Source: Botryosphaeria dothidea
Taxonomy: Eukaryota > Ascomycota > Dothideomycetes > Botryosphaeriales > Botryosphaeriaceae
Direction: 5' to 3'
Assembly (NCBI GenBank): GCA_011503125.2
Contig: WWBZ02000073.1
Coordinates: forward strand, 2,108,001 to 2,172,000
DNA length: 64,000 nt
Shown here one piece after another: positions 12,045 to 24,576 of the stretch; the stretch's first letter is position 1; each line of letters begins with the position of its first letter. Below the pieces are notes generated by a model. The model ran no database searches, was not told where the DNA came from, and saw only the letters and a program-made list of their open reading frames with translations. The translations under genes were made by a program, and so were the position numbers.

Positions 12045-13148
12045 TCACGGCGCCATGTCAAAGAGAAGGAACTCGGCTCTCTTGTCCCCTACGCTCTCAA
12101 CGACAACCTCACCAGATCCCCTCACCCCCTGCAAGTATGCGCCATCTCCTTCTTTCAATATCTTGTCTCCTATCTTAATTGCAGCGCCACCTTCTTTTGG
12201 CTGCTCCCTCCCGTTCATGACCACATGCAAATACACCTTCCGCTCACCATTGGCGACAAGCTTGTGGCGAACCTTCAATCCAGGCTCCAGCAAAGAAGCG
12301 CTCATGCTCAAATCTGCATGAAGGGGAATCGGTTCGCTCTGGCCCTCCTTTCCAGAGTGCCTGTCTGCGCTCTCCACTATCCGGCACAGCTTATTCAGCT
12401 TTAGCTCGTCCGGAAAGGTGCGGGTCGTGTACGACGGGGTCAACCTGCTGATGGCTGGCTTGGCCCAGATCTGGAGGAAGTGCACCTCGTCCTTCTTGTT
12501 ACGGTTGTACTCAGAGTGGCGAATCCCCGTGCCGGCGCTGGTGAACTGCACGTCGCCGCGGTGCAGGTACTCCAGATTGCCCATCGAGTCCTTGTGCTCC
12601 AGCTGACCCTTCACCACATAGCTCCAGATCAGAAACTCGGCGTGCGAATGCGTGCCGAACCCAGTTCCTGGAGCTACTCGGTCCTCGTTGATGACGCGCA
12701 GCGGGCCAAACGACTCGTGGTCGGGGGCCCAGTACGATGCAAATGAGAAAGTGTGGTACGTGTAAAGCCAGCCATGATCAGCATGGCCACGCTGGTTCCA
12801 TGGTCTCGGAGTGATATTCATGGCGGCTGGTGGGGCAATAGGACCAAATGCTTTTGTCGCCGAGGAAGTCGTGGTCGCGGTAGCCATTGTGCGGAGTGCG
12901 GCAGTCCTGGACATGAGTTTTCCTGGAACGATGCTGCAGAGAGGCGTGAACAGAGCCAGGATGACTGCAAGGAGCGCGACTAGTGTTGCGATGAAGAGCT
13001 TGGTCGTATATAAAGTCGAAAAGCCGGGGTTCGGGGATGGATCGCCGATGGTGTTGGTTCTGGACATGGAGATATTTCCAGACAGCAAGCGCAGTTTGGC
13101 ATTTGTATGGATTTTGGGCCGAGTACGTACGCTTAAAAAGGAAAGCAC
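12045..13148 (-). CDS. Pirin family bicupin protein with an N-terminal membrane segment
   Basis: A 367-codon intronless frame. Residues from about 110 form the pirin bicupin. The metal-site motifs are THSH (in FGTHSHAEFLIWSYV) and RHSE (in SAGTGIRHSEYN), the His/His/His/Glu set of pirins and the E. coli YhhW quercetinase type. The family ranges from transcriptional cofactor to quercetin 2,3-dioxygenase activity; this sequence is closer in motif style to the YhhW side. Unusually, some 80-100 residues precede the domain and include a strong hydrophobic helix (LFIATLVALLAVILALFTPL, residues 51-70). This would anchor the protein in a membrane or organelle. Alternative starts at 13067, 12914 and 12887 exist. 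The last two would remove the helix and give an ordinary soluble pirin. Confidence 0.9.
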   Translation of the reverse strand: MLSFLSVRTRPKIHTNAKLRLLSGNISMSRTNTIGDPSPNPGFSTLYTTKLFIATLVALLAVILALFTPLCSIVPGKLMSRTAALRTMATATTTSSATKAFGPIAPPAAMNITPRPWNQRGHADHGWLYTYHTFSFASYWAPDHESFGPLRVINEDRVAPGTGFGTHSHAEFLIWSYVVKGQLEHKDSMGNLEYLHRGDVQFTSAGTGIRHSEYNRNKKDEVHFLQIWAKPAISRLTPSYTTRTFPDELKLNKLCRIVESADRHSGKEGQSEPIPLHADLSMSASLLEPGLKVRHKLVANGERKVYLHVVMNGREQPKEGGAAIKIGDKILKEGDGAYLQGVRGSGEVVVESVGDKRAEFLLFDMAP

Positions 13149-14189
13149 GAGTACCTACTGTCAAAAATTGCGCTTGCTGAGCGCTGCCTTTCTAAGGCTC
13201 GCGTAATTGGCGCCAGGAGGGGAGGGCAATTGTAAGCTGCTCGTAAGCAGGCACTAAAGTGGTGGCCGGCCGGCACTCGCGCATCAGCCTCCACGCCATT
13301 CGTCGAGCTCGCGATCACACACCGCCACATGCACGTGATGTCGGGGATAATTCCGAGATCCCCGCCGCGCGCTGCCACGATGCGGAAGCGTCGCGCGTGT
13401 CGAGGCCTGAGGCCCAAATGAAACACCAGGTCGGTTATCGCCAACCCCGCCACAACACTCAGACGTCAGGGCACGTCGCCTTGTAGCGGACCCTGTCACA
13501 GCCAACTGACTTCCCGCGATCCACACCTCGCCTACCAGTCATTGGCGCCGCTGTGCCGTCACATCCACCACCGTCCACCGCGCGCCAGACAAGGGCCCTG
13601 AGTCGCGGTGCAGCTGATCCTGCACCCATCACTGGCCGCCGCTGTTGAATCTGTGTTGCATCATCCTGCGACGGGCTCCATCCATAAGGCTGCGGACGGG
13701 TGCCTGCTCCCGCCTGCCCTGGAGGCGAAAGTCATCGTCGTCCACGAGTCAGCTGCAGCGGCATATGATGCAATGCCTCGCCTGTCCCGGAGAAAAAACA
13801 CATCCTGTTCGGATAACTGTCCGCATCGCCCTCCACCCTGCTGCTTGCATCTCCACGAAATCTGAGGCACCGTCCGCCGGCCCACGGCTGTTATTGTGCG
13901 TCTATGTAATCGCATGCGGGAAGAAACATGGAAAGAGAAGAGAAAACATGCGCCTGAAGCGCGACCCTGATGCCTCGCCATCCTCTGAGCTCCACAAGAA
14001 GAAAATAGCGCCCTTGATCGCCGACTCGCCCGATACCATTTCTCATCCTGGTGTCTGTTCCTGGGTTTGACATGACGTGTTTCCGCGCAATCCAAAGGAG
14101 ACGAGCTTTCTAAGCAAAAGCAAGAGAAGCCGAGAATGTGAAATCCACTTCAATTATCACACAAGACCTTGACGTGACGGAATCCCCTT
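13149..14189. other. Intergenic region upstream of pirin gene
   Basis: About 1 kb with overlapping short frames on both strands and no recognisable product. It contains the pirin promoter and the 3' end of the Hog1 transcript. Confidence 0.45.
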
Positions 14190-15725
<1,536 letters not shown>

Positions 15726-18227
15726 GATGACTGCTGGCGCGATGGGGTTCTGCGGCAGAGGCGATGGGCGGGCTTTGTTGCTGGGGGAGCGGGGGGTGGC
15801 GGTCGAGCGTGGAGCGGGAGTGTTCTGCGGAGAGGGGGGGGGGGGGTGAGGTGTGGCGGCAGGCTGCGGCTTGCGAGCGTTGAGTGGCCGGAAAAGTATG
15901 CCGCGAGCTGGGAGCTGGGAGGGCAGGAGAGGGGGGAGACGACGAGTGTGGATGTGCGAATTGGACGAGGGGACGGCTGGTGTTGTGCGCTTGCCCGATG
16001 GCCAGCTAGCAGAGCTGGCGCTTGATCAAATCGCCGTGGCTAAGGCAGCGCAATACGTCACTGGGGCAGCAGCGCGTGGGCCGCGAGAGATGCCGGGCGC
16101 GATTCAGCATCGCTGTCGGGGCTCTCCCAGTTGCAGCGCCCGGCAGGGAACGCCCGCAACGCCAGCCCGCCTTCGGAAAGGGCCGAGTCGAGCGGTGGCA
16201 GCGCGCGCGAAACCACGGCCACGGCCATCTGGGCCGCTACCGCTGCGGAGGGCGACGGCTGGCTGGCACGCACTGCTGCGTTCCTCGAAAAGAGATGATC
16301 GATGGAGGGGCTCGCGGGCTCCAGCTGCGGCGCACGTCCAGGCCGGCCTGCCAAAAACCGGGCCTCGCACCCGCTCTGCAGCACATCGCCCGGCGTCATC
16401 GCCGCCAGCTGTGGCTGCCATGCTATTTCGTTTTCAGCCGGATCCCCATCGAATCGGCCACAATCGCATCTGCTGCTGCTCGCCAGACATGGAACCACGC
16501 GTGGAGCGCACCGCCGCACGCGCGCTTCCGCCAACAAAAGCGCGTCAACACCGCATCGTGCTGCTGCGCTCCTGCCCAAACTCACCCAGTAGCGGGCGGG
16601 GTGCTGGCAAGCAATCTGCGGCGACAAGATGCAGCAGCGGCTGCTTAGCTAAGGACGTATGTCAGTCTGCACGTCTTGCCATCTCTTTTGCGGCCAGAAC
16701 GTCGCGCCTCGATAAGCGAGGCGCTGCGCTCTGGGTGCCTGACGATGAAACATGGCAAGTCACAGGGCGGCGCCGGATAATGAAGAAAGGGTCGTCACGG
16801 GCGGCCACCAGCAGCGCTGGCGGCATAGCGGGCTCGCTGCCAAATAACGTCGCGACACACCAGGAGAAGGGGCCGCTGCGACCTAGGAGGGCGGCGGAAA
16901 GGAGCGAATGTCCGAGGTCATTTCGGCGCGCGCAGCAGCACGTCGTGATCGCCGGCGGGCGGCTTAGACAGCGTCGGTGGCAGCGTGATACAGACACGCC
17001 CCAAGGTGACGGCCAGCGCAGTCGCACCAGGCTGCTTGGGCTTGAGAGGGGGCTCTGCGCAGAGCGCTCTGTGCGGCGCTGGGCGTGGTGGACGGGCACG
17101 GCCAGGCACCAAGGCGGCAGCGGCCAGCTTGAAACCGCCCTGGGCGGCGGCCGCTCGCGCGCGCAGAGCCGCCTGGGTCCAGCAGAGCGAGCTGTCGAAA
17201 CACCCACTCTGATCGGCGAGCCCAGCGTTATATTTGGCAGCACGCATCTGGAGGCGGGCGAGCCGGCGCAGCTGGGCTGGGCTGGGCCAGCGGACAAAGG
17301 AAGCAGCGTCCAAGGTGCTCCTGCCTGTGCCTCGCGGGCGTGCTTGGGCCTCGCAACGAGCCAGACAGCGCTGCGACGTGCGAGACGAGACGCGCGCAAG
17401 CCTGTCTGAGTCCTGCCTTCATCTGCCTGTGCTGCCCTGCGCTCTCAAAGTGCCCCAGAGCCAGAGCCGTCGTCTCTTCCAGCTCCAAAGTCGTCGACCT
17501 CCCAGGCGCCGGCCCGCATCCCTGGCACCACTCCCACCGGTCAGTGCCAGTCACCGACTCGACTGCGGCCAGCTTGCGCTCTCCCATCCTCGCCCTCATC
17601 ACTGCCCCCACGCCGCTGCCCGCTGCCCGCTGCCTCTCTCGCGCGTCCCAGCAGAGCCAGAGCTGCTGCGCTGAAGCTGTCGCCCCCAGGCCCTAGCCTC
17701 CAGCCGCCCGCCCACCGTAGCTGGCGCCGTCGCAAGGCAAGGTGCACAGACTTCCTGGACGCGAAACGACGTCGACAGGGACTCGCAGCGCTGCACATCA
17801 CCTCTCCAGCCCACGCCCACGCCCACGTCGACCTCTCCACGGCCGCCTTTCCGTCCGCCAGCACCCGCCCTCAGAGCTGCGTCGCGCCGTCGCATCCGCG
17901 CCAGCGTCCGCCGCGACCCAAGAGCCCACCGACTTCCCGCCAGCCCCGGCGCCCTGCCTCTCCCGCACTTGGCGCCGCATCCCTCCACGACATCATCCTG
18001 CGCCTCGCCGCTCCCCAGCCCCGACACCCGCAACCGTCCTCACCGCACCCACCCAGGCCCGAGTCAGCCAAACTCCCGACCGACCGACGTCGACACCACC
18101 GCGCATTTTCATCCCCGTCCCCGACCACGACAACGACCACCGCCGCGGTGCGCGATCCTGAGCGTCCCCAGCATCCTCCTGCCCAGACCGTCCACGTCGC
18201 CGGCCGCCGCCGCGGCGATAAGCCACC
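15726..18227. promoter_or_regulatory. GC-rich divergent spacer between hog1 and G-alpha genes
   Basis: A 2.5-kb region containing both promoters. It is strongly GC-rich up to about 17.4 kb, then a C/T-rich, pyrimidine-biased leader leads to the G-alpha start. A 518-codon plus-strand frame crosses 15853-17409, but it is Arg/Ala/Pro-rich and equally long frames overlap on other frames, as expected in GC-rich DNA. Long upstream regions of this type are common for fungal signalling genes. I see no unambiguous factor sites. Confidence 0.5.
15834..15846 (+). repeat. G13 homopolymer in hog1 5' leader/promoter
   Basis: Thirteen consecutive G (C on the hog1 strand) lie about 110 bases upstream of the hog1 start. 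Other G runs precede them (15783-15796), so this stretch could form a G-quadruplex and is also a likely place for length variation. Confidence 0.9.
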
Positions 18228-19568
18228 ATGGGCATTTGCATGAGCACCAACAACGAGGATGTGGAGCAGAAGAAGCGGAGCCAGGCGATTGACAAGAAGT
18301 TGGAGGAGGACTCGCGGCGATTACGGCGAGAATGCAAGATCCTGCTGCTGGGTACGCTGCCCCGGCCCTCGCCCTTTCCCCCCGCGCGCCCCCCTGCTAA
18401 CCCCCCTCTGCAGGCTCCGGCGAGAGCGGAAAGTCGACCATTGTCAAACAGATGAAGATTATACACCAGAATGGCTACACGGTCGAGGAGCTTTCCATGT
18501 ACCGTCTCACCATCTACAAGAATGTCATAGACTGCGCCAAGTCGCTCATAGGCGCCATGCGACAGTTCGACATTGAGCCGGAGCTCCCGGGCAACGATGA
18601 ATACTGCGACTATTTGATGGAATACGTGGTGGACCCCGATCCGGAGAAGCCGCTCGACGCGAAGGTCGGCCAGGCTATCAGCTCTGTCTGGCATGACCCT
18701 TGTGTCAAACAGGTGCTCGACCGATCCAGCGAATTCTATCTTATGGACTCGGCGCCATAGTACGCCTTTCGCCCCCAATATACTGGCCCGCGTGCTGACG
18801 ACCTCCAGTTTCTTTGACGAGGTTAACCGGATAGCTGCTCCCGATTATATCCCCATAGAATCCGATGTTCTGCGCGCGCGTACCAAGACCACCGGTATCT
18901 ACGAAACGCGGTTTACGATGGGCCAGCTGAGCATACAGTAAGACAGATCGCTGAGCTCGGCATTCTCAGGGTTTGCTGACACCAGTGCAGTATGTTCGAC
19001 GTTGGAGGCCAAAGAAGCGAGCGAAAGAAGTGGATACACTGTTTCGAAAATGTCACGTCCATTATATTTTGCGTCGCATTGAGCGAGTACGACCAGGTAC
19101 TACTCGAGGAGAGCAGCCAGGTAAGACAGATCAAATCTGCGGCGGGTCGACTATGGTAGGCTGACGGCCCTAGAACCGAATGATGGAAAGCCTGGTGCTA
19201 TTTGATTCGGTGGTCAATTCGAGGTGGTTCATGCGGACAAGCATCATCCTCTTCCTGAATAAAGTGGACTTGTTCAAGGCCAAGTTGACCCGGTCTCCTC
19301 TGGGCAACTATTTCCCGGATTACTCAGGCGGCAACGACGTGAACCGCGCAGCAAAGTATCTACTCTGGAGATTCAACCAGGTGAACCGCGCGCATCTGAA
19401 CCTCTACCCACAGTAAGTCAATCGGTGTCTCGGGGAAGCGGGAGGCTTTGAATTGACCACGAAACCAGCCTCACGCAAGCCACGGACACGTCAAACATCC
19501 GGCTCGTCTTCGCCGCCGTCAAAGAGACGATCCTGCAGAACGCGCTCAAAGATTCAGGCATTTTATGA
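18228..19568 (+). CDS. gna3: Heterotrimeric G-protein alpha subunit, GNA-3/GanB group
   Basis: Six exons (18228-18351, 18414-18759, 18809-18937, 18991-19120, 19174-19412, 19469-19568) give 355 residues. The start [20 protein letters not shown] provides the N-myristoylation Gly2 and a palmitoylatable Cys4. Nucleotide-binding motifs are complete: P-loop GSGESGKST, switch I RTKTTGI, switch [14 protein letters not shown] with the catalytic Gln, and NKVD. The C terminus is DSGIL, the receptor-contacting tail characteristic of the GNA-3/GanB/Gpa2-like group. That group signals nutrient status to adenylyl cyclase in fungi. There is no pertussis-toxin Cys four residues from the end. Intron positions and lengths are ordinary. 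The gene is divergent from hog1. Confidence 0.97.
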
Positions 19569-22555
19569 TCCTTCGCCACACCCTCCGCACCCACTCTTGC
19601 CTTACCGCAGATCGCCGACTCAGAAACCGTCTGTGCACAGCCGATCCCCCTGGCACGCAATAATACACCCGATACCAACTCATACGGCCACCACACAATT
19701 ACGAAACCTCATCTCACTTGTTTCTCTTCCTCCGCACACGCGTTTACGGATTTTTCTCACACGAGGGTTGCGCCTGCAAGCATTGGAGTTCCATGGTGTC
19801 CGGCGGCGTTTGACATCTTTCATGGGAGGCTCATCATCACTTGGGGGAGTCTAATTGCGGTTCCTATTTTCCATCACGACGATTGAAACCAGCTCCCAGC
19901 GCGACTCAAGATCGTCGCCAAAAAAGTTTCCCTCTCGATATACTCATTTCCCTTTGTTTCCTTTGTCGTGTCTCATGGAGGGCGGGGGGTCTAGAGAGGA
20001 TGGCTTTGTCCTCCGCGCGTCTCCCGGTCGCGACCGCTGAACTGACTGTTCCCGTCTAGCGGTTGTATGCTACTCTCACATTCCCGGTTGCGTTCATTTT
20101 CAAGTTCCCTCATTTCCTTACCTCATATTAGGTGTACGCACTGCCTCGCGTGCGTGCATGCGATGTTTAATGAGCGTTTCCTTGGGCTTTTCCCTTTTAC
20201 TTTGCCCGTCCTCGGTCGTCCCACCTTGTTGACTCTCGGCTGTGTCACTACTCAACCCGGCGCGGGCCATATGTCGGGCTTTCGAACATATCTACACACT
20301 AATAATCGCTATTCCCTATCTTCTATTTTCGCGCGCAGTTGATCTGGCAGAGTTGGAATCCCTTGTTTCATCTGTCATCAGGGTTTGGTTTTTCGTTTTT
20401 GGAGGAAAATTGACGGGGTCTCGGGGACTTGGTTTTTGATCTTGGCAGGAGACGGGTCGGAAAGGAATGAAAGGATCAACGGATTTTCAATTTCACAGGT
20501 GGAAGATAAAGAAGTGAAGGAAGGGAAATGATGCTGGACATTGGATACCATGGGCTTTTCTTTTCGCAACAGCCACCGCTGCATGCCACCTGGCTCAGTA
20601 TCTGAGGTCGTAGGGGCTGCCAACATCTGTTTCGTCTTACATCTCTTGTTTGCCAAAGTAGTGAATTTTAGTATTACATGGAGGGTTGGGAAGCCAGTGA
20701 ATGAGGAGATAGAAATGAAACAAGCTGAATTTCATCATTGACCTCATTGCTGCCCAATGCGAACTCTCCAGGTAGCTTGCACATATGTTGTCATCTCAGG
20801 CTGACGGTCATGTTTGATATGCGAGCGTGAGCGTGAGTTCGGTCTGTGCTCTCTCAAGCTGCGATCTCCCTTCCCCTTTTTGGCCGATCTTCCTTTCCCA
20901 ATTCAAGGAATATTATCTACTGTTCGTCGTTCACCTGGGTCGCCTGCTGATGGAATGGATCGTCTTTGACAGAATGGCATCAATGCGGAAGAGCAATACC
21001 GAATCCGGAGAGGTTTAAGAGCTGCGTCAATCTGAATTGTTTCACTTGCAGTGACGGCTGTCTTTCCGAGCAGTGTGTCGTATCAAGGAGATACAGTAGG
21101 ACTCATGTGCTTTACAGGGGCTCGTTTGGATAAGTAGGTAGGTACTGCACAGTCTCTGCCCGTTCTCATAGTGGCCCTTCATGGCAGGGAAAGTGGAGAT
21201 GGCCAGGAGAATGGCGTAAATTATCAAACGATCTGACCATCTCTCAATCAGTCGGACGAGCCTCTTGCTCTCCTGTGTTATTTCTCAATTTGTGTATGCA
21301 TCGTTGCCTACCGGTCCTTTGCGACTTTCCAGCTGCTCTCGAAGTTGTGTGTCCGGGTAGGGAATCTAAATCAATGGGACTTCGAAGTGAGATTGGAGAG
21401 TGCGCTCCGTGAATTCGTACTATAGCAAATGTACTTGTGGCACTCTAATTCTCTCCCAGATGCATAAGAGGAAATTTTGACAGCGTCAGCATATGGTAGG
21501 ATACATTTTCACTGCTCTGCGGCTTATGTCTTTAGATGATTCGGTTGCCTTTTATGAATATTTCTTTATGCAGACTCCACTCGATTTGTCTAATAGGAGT
21601 AGATAGCCAGTGAGAGGAATATTGATAAATATAGCTATGAAGGGATATTATTAGATGGGTCCCTCTCCTCTTCAAGCGGACCGCGACACCGAACTATAAT
21701 CAGTATAGGAGCGGGGGCAGCGGGGGCAGCTCCGTTAAAAATACAGTGAAGCTCCACCCTAACGGCCGAGGTAGGTCCGAGAGTAGAAGGTGATGTGTAC
21801 ATGATGCAGGTGCCGACGGACAGATCCGGTGGGCGGGCATGTGTGCAGGCGGGGGGAGATGCAACCACTTGACTAGTGCGATGCCAGAAGCGGGAAGGGC
21901 TGAGACCGACAGGGAATATACGACCAAGGAACACGAGCTACAGCGGGCCGCTGCAACGTCTGGAGCAAGTGACCAGAACACGAGGGCAATCAGCAAGAGG
22001 GCTCGGGGTGGGAAACGAGGTGGTCTCAAGCTTCGGCGCGACGGAATGGCGGCCGTTTCAACGATCCCAGCAGCGCCACTAGTGGCTTAGCGCCACCCGG
22101 GCGCCTACCACGACTCGCGAGCTTAGCTAGATTGGGAAGTAGGATCGACGCGCTTCCCTCCCGGGTGAGTGGGCCCGATAGCTGGCAGCGTCCAGCCGTC
22201 ACCACCGCATTGCATAGCCTTTCACTTGCCGCCCGCCCGCCGGTCTTTCTTTCTCCATGACGTGCGGCTAAGGTTTGCGCCCGCTGCCGAGCCTCCCGGG
22301 GGCTGCAACTCTAACCTCCAAATTAGAACTCTAATCCTAAGAATAGCCCCGCCTTGTCATCTCCTGATCTGTCAACCACCCTGCTGGGCCCGCCTTCTTC
22401 CGCACGACACGTCCCTGCAGCTACTGAGCCTCCGCTCCATTCCTGCTCCACAACACGCCCTCCGGAGCTCATGCATTGCTTCATTTAAGGCAGTGTCTCC
22501 CCTTAGTATCGTCCGCCACACGCACTCGTTATGCATAATCCTCCAGACTTCCGCT
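19569..22555. other. 3-kb intergenic region with no supported gene
   Basis: It holds the 3' end of the G-alpha transcript and the promoter of the secreted GH43-like gene. Only short, mutually overlapping frames occur. GCGGGG-type hexamers matching the CreA consensus SYGGRG occur in the last kilobase (for example 22347-22352 on the minus strand). That would fit carbon repression of the downstream secreted enzyme, but the motif is common by chance in GC-rich DNA. Confidence 0.45.
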
Positions 22556-24217
22556 ATGCCGTCAATTTCCACCCTCGTCGCCTCTGCATTGCTACCGCTA
22601 TATGCGGTCGCTGAGGTCACCGTAACATCTCAGCTTTTCCAGCTGGCTGGTGGAAACGCTGCGAATAACGTCAAGTTTACCTGGGCCCCTGCGAGTGGCG
22701 CAACCTCTTACGACATTCTCCGCGGCTCGGGCTCGGGCTCGTTTGAGCGTGTTGCGAGCGCTCCGGGGAATAGCCTTGACATATATGACCTTACAGGCCC
22801 CGCTACTTTTCGTATTAAGGCCATGAACGGCAACTCCCAAGTCGATGTATCCAGCGACATTGCGATTACCCCGGGCGGGACCACCCCTCGAAATCTCAAC
22901 ACCTACGACAACACAGCGGCCAATCCTTTGAAGGTGAAGAGCGATCTGGTCCTCGACGGAACGTACTACCGGTACAACTATGTGACGGATGCTCAAGGCT
23001 TCAGCCACATCTCTCAGCAGACTTCGACGGATGGATATACTTTCACAGGCGACACCTCGGTCCTGACGCGGGCTGAAGTCTGCGCCTCGGTTTCTGATGG
23101 CCTCTGCAAGCTCGAATCCATCAAGTGGGCTCAACATCCCCAGACGAACCAGGTAATCATGTGGGCGCACTTTGAGAACGCCAAAGACTATACCCTGGGC
23201 CAGGTCGCCGTTGCCTATGGCACCCCTGGTAAAAGTCTGACTTTCGGAGGAGCGTTCCGACCCGCTGGCGATGACTCGCGCGATATGACCTTCTTCGCTG
23301 ACAGCGATGGCTCCGGGTACATTATCTCCGCCATCAAGACGAACACGGATCTCGGCCTGTACGCCCTGAACGACAAGTGGACTAATGTTACCAGCAAGGT
23401 TGCCACGCTTCAGGCAGGGGAACGCCGCGAAGCGCCTGCCATGGTCCACCGGGACGGATATTACTACCTGTTCACTTCGACCGCGGCGGGTTGGTACCCA
23501 TCCCAGGGCAAGTTCATCTCCGCGCAGAATCTATCCGGCCCTTGGAGCGCTTCTCAGAACATTGGCAACGTCGTCAACTTTGGCGCGCAGTCCGGGCAGG
23601 TCGAGAAGATTGGAAATAACTACATCATGGCTGCGAATCGATGGGCAGCGAACTGGGCAAAGCCAGAGGCAAGCAACCGCCAGATCCTGCTGCCCATTTC
23701 TTTCAGCAACGGACTGGCCTCCTACTCATTCTATGAGACACTGAGCTACAGCGATGATACTGGCGTTGTCATTGGTGTGCAGAATGGCAAGGTCCTGAGC
23801 GTCGGCAAGACGGCCACGTCCAGCGGTGCTGCAAGCGGCTCTTCCCCCAGCGTTGCCAACGACGGAACCCAGGATAACCCGAACGGCCTCTTCACTCCTT
23901 CTGGCGTGCCCTTCTGGTGGCAGGTTGACCTCGGTCAGGCGCATACCATCACGCAGGTGGATTTGACGCCCAGGCAAGTCGGGGGCTCGGAGACGTATCT
24001 GCAATACACCATTTCGGGAAGCAATGACGGGCAATCCTTCACACAAATCGCCGATGAGTCGAGCAATACCGCGGTAGGATTCAGGTCGAGCAAGATCAGT
24101 GCCTCTGGAACGTACCGCTACATCCGCGTGAACGTTGAGAAGGTGATTAATATCCAGAACGGTAATGAGGCGGACTGGGCGGTAGGCATACACGAGATTC
24201 TCGTCTACGGAAATTAA
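22556..24217 (+). CDS. Secreted GH43-like beta-propeller protein with C-terminal F5/8 type C (discoidin) domain
   Basis: Intronless; I start at MPSISTLVASALLPLYAVAE, a clear signal peptide cleaved near residue 19-20, giving 553 residues. The open frame extends 129 codons further upstream, but that part reads like leader sequence. Residues about 22-105 resemble a fibronectin-III/lectin-like module. Residues about 115-400 have the repeating blades of a five-bladed propeller as in glycoside hydrolase clan F/GH43 (LVLDGTYYRYNYV, AQHPQTNQVIMWAHFEN, REAPAMVHRDGYYYLFTSTAAGW, GNNYIMAANRW). Residues about 410-553 form a discoidin/CBM32-type fold (FWWQVDLGQAHTITQVDLTPR, RYIRVNVEKV, GIHEILVYGN). The likely job is extracellular attack on galactan- or arabinan-type side chains, with the discoidin module binding sugar. 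The exact substrate cannot be read from sequence. Confidence 0.82.
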   Translation: MPSISTLVASALLPLYAVAEVTVTSQLFQLAGGNAANNVKFTWAPASGATSYDILRGSGSGSFERVASAPGNSLDIYDLTGPATFRIKAMNGNSQVDVSSDIAITPGGTTPRNLNTYDNTAANPLKVKSDLVLDGTYYRYNYVTDAQGFSHISQQTSTDGYTFTGDTSVLTRAEVCASVSDGLCKLESIKWAQHPQTNQVIMWAHFENAKDYTLGQVAVAYGTPGKSLTFGGAFRPAGDDSRDMTFFADSDGSGYIISAIKTNTDLGLYALNDKWTNVTSKVATLQAGERREAPAMVHRDGYYYLFTSTAAGWYPSQGKFISAQNLSGPWSASQNIGNVVNFGAQSGQVEKIGNNYIMAANRWAANWAKPEASNRQILLPISFSNGLASYSFYETLSYSDDTGVVIGVQNGKVLSVGKTATSSGAASGSSPSVANDGTQDNPNGLFTPSGVPFWWQVDLGQAHTITQVDLTPRQVGGSETYLQYTISGSNDGQSFTQIADESSNTAVGFRSSKISASGTYRYIRVNVEKVINIQNGNEADWAVGIHEILVYGN

Positions 24218-24576
24218 GTTCAACGAAAGACTTTGATGAAAGTGTCTCCTTTAAACAGTTCAGCAAGGCAGAAGCTTAATTACCAACCCCCTTGTATATT
24301 CGCGGACATCTCTTTAATGACTGTTGTTTAAACAAACCTTATTCAAGATCATACATTATTATCTATTAAATGATCTCAAGAACAAATAAAGACTGTTGGT
24401 GCCACCAGCGCATTTACCACTCATCACTTCGTAGGAGGGTATCCAGACTTTTTCCTAGCTTTTCCCATTGCATATCTATGAGCAAAACACAACACAAACA
24501 GAAGCAAATCTCCACCCAAACAAATTTCCGCCCCAGTAGAGTGGGGTTCCTCAAAGAGGCAGGTCATGATAGGCAT
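24218..24576. terminator. Convergent 3' spacer
   Basis: An AT-rich 360-base spacer between two converging genes, presumably containing both polyadenylation regions. No other feature seen. Confidence 0.4.

Noticed and set aside
15853..17409. A 518-codon open frame on the plus strand between hog1 and the G-alpha gene
   Set aside because: Strongly Arg/Ala/Pro-biased with no domain. Long frames also exist on other frames and the opposite strand here, as expected in GC-rich DNA lacking TA-rich stops.
22169..22555. Extension of the GH43-like protein by 129 residues upstream
   Set aside because: It would bury the clear signal peptide at MPSISTLVASALL and reads like translated leader.
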